From contig USHS01000054.1 of assembly GCA_900554585.1 (NCBI GenBank), positions 1 to 7,810 on the forward strand: a stretch of DNA of 7,810 nucleotides, written 5' to 3'. Source of the stretch: an uncultured Collinsella sp. Its GTDB lineage: Bacteria > Actinomycetota > Coriobacteriia > Coriobacteriales > Coriobacteriaceae. The translations under genes and the position numbers were made by a program. The notes beneath the pieces were generated by a model that saw nothing but the letters and a program-made list of their open reading frames with translations, ran no database searches and was not told where the DNA came from. Below, piece after piece: positions 6,187 through 7,810 of the stretch (the stretch's first letter is position 1; each line of letters begins with the position of its first letter).

Positions 6187-6261
6187 CAGTTATCTCTCAT
6201 ATTTATCTCTCATCTTTCAGTTATCTCTCGTATTAGTGACGAATGAGAGATGAGAGATACG
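6187..6261. repeat. 75-bp direct repeat, copy B, built of 11-base motifs
   Basis: This second copy starts 165 bp after copy A and has the same spacing of sites. Forward motifs lie at 6190-6200 and 6203-6213 (both perfect TTATCTCTCAT) and 6221-6231 (TTATCTCTCGT). Inverted motifs lie at 6243-6253 and 6250-6260, overlapping with a 7-base step. The position equal to the first inverted site of copy A (6232-6242) is degraded. Most of the 11 differences between the copies fall at motif edges or in this lost site, while the TATCTCTC cores are kept. The conserved cores suggest that the sites, not the whole sequence, are under selection. Confidence 0.9.
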
Positions 6262-6311
6262 TGGGTGATGGGCGAGCGTGGATTTTTGGACGGTCGGAAA
6301 ATCCCTCAAAC

Positions 6312-6347
6312 AAAAAACGGGGCCGGCCTTACGCCGAACCCCGTTTT
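6312..6347 (-). terminator. Strong terminator of the PTS operon, possibly bidirectional
   Basis: On the minus strand AAAACGGGG pairs with CCCCGTTTT (6339-6347 with 6314-6322). An inner CGGC/GCCG stem follows a small internal loop, with a GTAAG loop at the tip. The stem runs into TTTTTTG. It lies 46 bases past the IID stop and separates the PTS transcript from the repeat array and AlbA_2 gene. The symmetric A and T tracts would also let it act on plus-strand transcripts. Confidence 0.9.
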
Positions 6348-6392
6348 CAAACGGTTAGTTAGTTATCCAACGCGCGAGCATAGGAGTTAACA

Positions 6393-7241
6393 TTACGCCG
6401 CCGCGAACACTCCCAAACCTGTTCCGATGATGCAGATCGCGAAGATGCCCAAGATGATCCAAATGGTCTTGACGCCCTTTTTGTACAGGGCGACGCAGGC
6501 AAAGGTTGCCAGCAAGGGCAGCAGACCGGGGAAGATCGAATCGAACAGATCCTGCAGGACAATCTCCGAACCACCCACATCAAAGGTCAAAGCAGTGGAC
6601 AGCGAGACCTGTGCCGCAATCATGGCGCCGATAACGGTCATTCCGAGGACACCGGCAGCATGCGTCATGCGAGACATAAGGTTGTTCTCTTCGGACTGCT
6701 GCAGGAACTTGGTTCCCAGGTCGTAACCCAGATGGGCTGCGACGATACGCGTTGCAAAGTTAATCACAGAGTAGATGAGCGCGTACACGATGGGGCCGAG
6801 CGGGTTGCCCGTCGAAGCGATACCAATACCAATGCCGGCGGCGACCACGCGGAACGTACCCCAGTAGAACGAATCGCCAATGCCGGAAAGCGGTCCCATG
6901 AGGCCGACCTTCATGGCGTTAATCGAGGACGTGTCGAAGTTCTTATCGGCAGCCGCCTGCTCTTCCATCGAAACCGTTAGGCCGGCTACAAACGGAAGCA
7001 CATGAGGCGTGATGTTAAAGAACTCGGTATGGCGATCGAGCGCCGCATAATAATCGTCGTCGTTGGGATAGATCTTTCGCAGGGGCTTCTGGATGGTGTA
7101 CATGAAGCCCATTGCCATCATCTTGTCGTACGACTGCGAGCACTGGCTCGTAAACTGGCGAAGGAACATGCTCCGATACATATCGGGGCTCATAATCGCG
7201 TCCTTCTTGGCCTCTTTGAGGTCGGTGTTCTGGGTAGCCAT
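6393..7241 (-). CDS. Mannose-family PTS permease subunit IID
   Basis: This is one of the two membrane subunits of a mannose/fructose/sorbose-class phosphotransferase system, which imports a sugar while phosphorylating it. The 282-residue length is typical. Family features are the N-terminal MFLRQFTSQCSQSYDKMMAMGF region (in part, about 25-46), the conserved loop KVGLMGPLSGIGDSFYWGT (111-129) containing the GDS signature, the hydrophobic segments at about 131-170 and 196-217, and two C-terminal membrane helices (about 235-253 and 259-280). It starts in a TAATG overlap with the IIC stop, showing an operon. The sugar cannot be told from IIC and IID alone; the IIA and IIB genes, probably outside the window, would help. 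It is the last gene before the terminator. Confidence 0.93.
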   Translation of the reverse strand: MATQNTDLKEAKKDAIMSPDMYRSMFLRQFTSQCSQSYDKMMAMGFMYTIQKPLRKIYPNDDDYYAALDRHTEFFNITPHVLPFVAGLTVSMEEQAAADKNFDTSSINAMKVGLMGPLSGIGDSFYWGTFRVVAAGIGIGIASTGNPLGPIVYALIYSVINFATRIVAAHLGYDLGTKFLQQSEENNLMSRMTHAAGVLGMTVIGAMIAAQVSLSTALTFDVGGSEIVLQDLFDSIFPGLLPLLATFACVALYKKGVKTIWIILGIFAICIIGTGLGVFAAA

Positions 7242-7810
7242 TAGAAGTCCTCCTCTTCATCTGCAGCAACCGTCTGCGGACCGGACGAGCCCTCGCGGAA
7301 GGCCAGGAGCAGCGCGACGCAAATGGCAGCTGCAGCGACGCCGATAACGTCCATCTTGAGGTAGATGACCATAATGAATCCCAGGAACAGCCAAGGAAGC
7401 AGCTTGTTATCGCCCATGGTCCTAATAAGAAGTGCGAAGCCGATGCAGACCATGACACCGGATGCAACGTTGAGGCCGTCCATCACAAACTGCGGAATCG
7501 CGTTGAGCGCATTGTTGATGAGGTCGGCACCAAAGAACAGCGAGCAAAACACCAGCAGTGCAGACGGAATGCCAATCGACAGCGGCACGACGGTCAGATG
7601 GTACAGGTTCGCCTTGGCAAGATCGCGATTTGCCAGAGCGGTCTCAATCTTCTTGCAGGCAAAGGCACCCGGAACGGCGTAGCAGAAGTTGCGCCACACC
7701 TGAAGGAAGACGGAGACGGGAAGGGCGAGCGCGACGGCAGTTGCCGTGCCCGTACCCGTAATGACGGCAAACGCGCAGCCAAGCACGCCGGAGGCATAGA
7801 CCTCGGGAGG
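7241..7810 (-). CDS. Mannose-family PTS permease subunit IIC (5' part outside window)
   Basis: This is the sugar-translocating partner of IID. The window holds the C-terminal 189 residues. The frame is open to the edge and begins PPEVYASGVLGCAFAVITG, a well-kept segment of EII-Sor type IIC proteins, so about 70 to 80 residues are missing. Several hydrophobic segments follow, including PSALLVFCSLFFG, VASGVMVCIGFALLI and DVIGVAAAAICVALLLAF. The C-terminus ends in an acidic DEEEDF tail whose codons double as the ribosome binding site of IID. An internal GTG at 7786 is not the true start, because conserved sequence continues upstream of it. Confidence 0.92.
   Translation of the reverse strand, partial: PPEVYASGVLGCAFAVITGTGTATAVALALPVSVFLQVWRNFCYAVPGAFACKKIETALANRDLAKANLYHLTVVPLSIGIPSALLVFCSLFFGADLINNALNAIPQFVMDGLNVASGVMVCIGFALLIRTMGDNKLLPWLFLGFIMVIYLKMDVIGVAAAAICVALLLAFREGSSGPQTVAADEEEDF
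7249..7254 (-). promoter_or_regulatory. Ribosome binding site of the IID gene, inside IIC
   Basis: The minus strand reads AGGAGG, 7 bases before the IID ATG at 7241, within the acidic codons at the end of IIC. With the TAATG overlap this indicates coupled translation and similar amounts of IIC and IID. Confidence 0.8.

Noticed and set aside
6022..6261. CRISPR array
   Set aside because: The short motifs are irregularly spaced, occur in both orientations and lack unique spacers of constant length; no cas gene is present.
6022..6261. Insertion sequence or miniature transposon
   Set aside because: There are two direct copies rather than terminal inverted repeats around a unit, no transposase, and no target-site duplication that I can see.

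Overview
The window looks like two unrelated pieces of gut bacterial DNA joined near base 2,235. This is inferred from gene content, gene layout and the sudden end of one gene's homology; no database search was possible.

Bases 1 to about 2,235 hold three tightly packed plus-strand genes: the 3' part of aroC (chorismate synthase), prmC (release-factor glutamine methyltransferase) and recX (RecA modulator). They overlap at their ends (4 bases at aroC/prmC, 19 bases at prmC/recX). The content, GC-richness and protein style suggest a Bacteroidales member such as Alistipes. The RecX homology ends at about residue 154, but the frame stays open for 86 more residues that do not look like RecX.

From about 2,235 to the end, every other recognised gene is on the minus strand. 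The content fits a Coriobacteriia-type actinobacterium such as Collinsella. In minus-strand order these are: the end of a mannose-family PTS permease (IIC partial, then IID, sharing one base) closed by a strong hairpin terminator; a 430-base intergenic region; a Schlafen-type AlbA_2 / HATPase / winged-helix regulator; and a promoter followed by a two-gene unit. That unit encodes a PilZ protein (predicted cyclic-di-GMP receptor) and a one-pass membrane protein whose outer part resembles the TasA/camelysin type. A terminator follows it.

The most unusual part is the 430-base region just upstream of the AlbA_2 gene. It carries a 75-bp direct repeat in two copies (64 of 75 bases identical, no gaps, start-to-start distance 165 bp). 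Each copy is built from an 11-base motif, TTATCTCTCAT, with three copies in one orientation followed by two or three inverted copies. Eleven motif copies are visible. The simplest reading is an operator array for the adjacent DNA-binding regulator, possibly autoregulatory.
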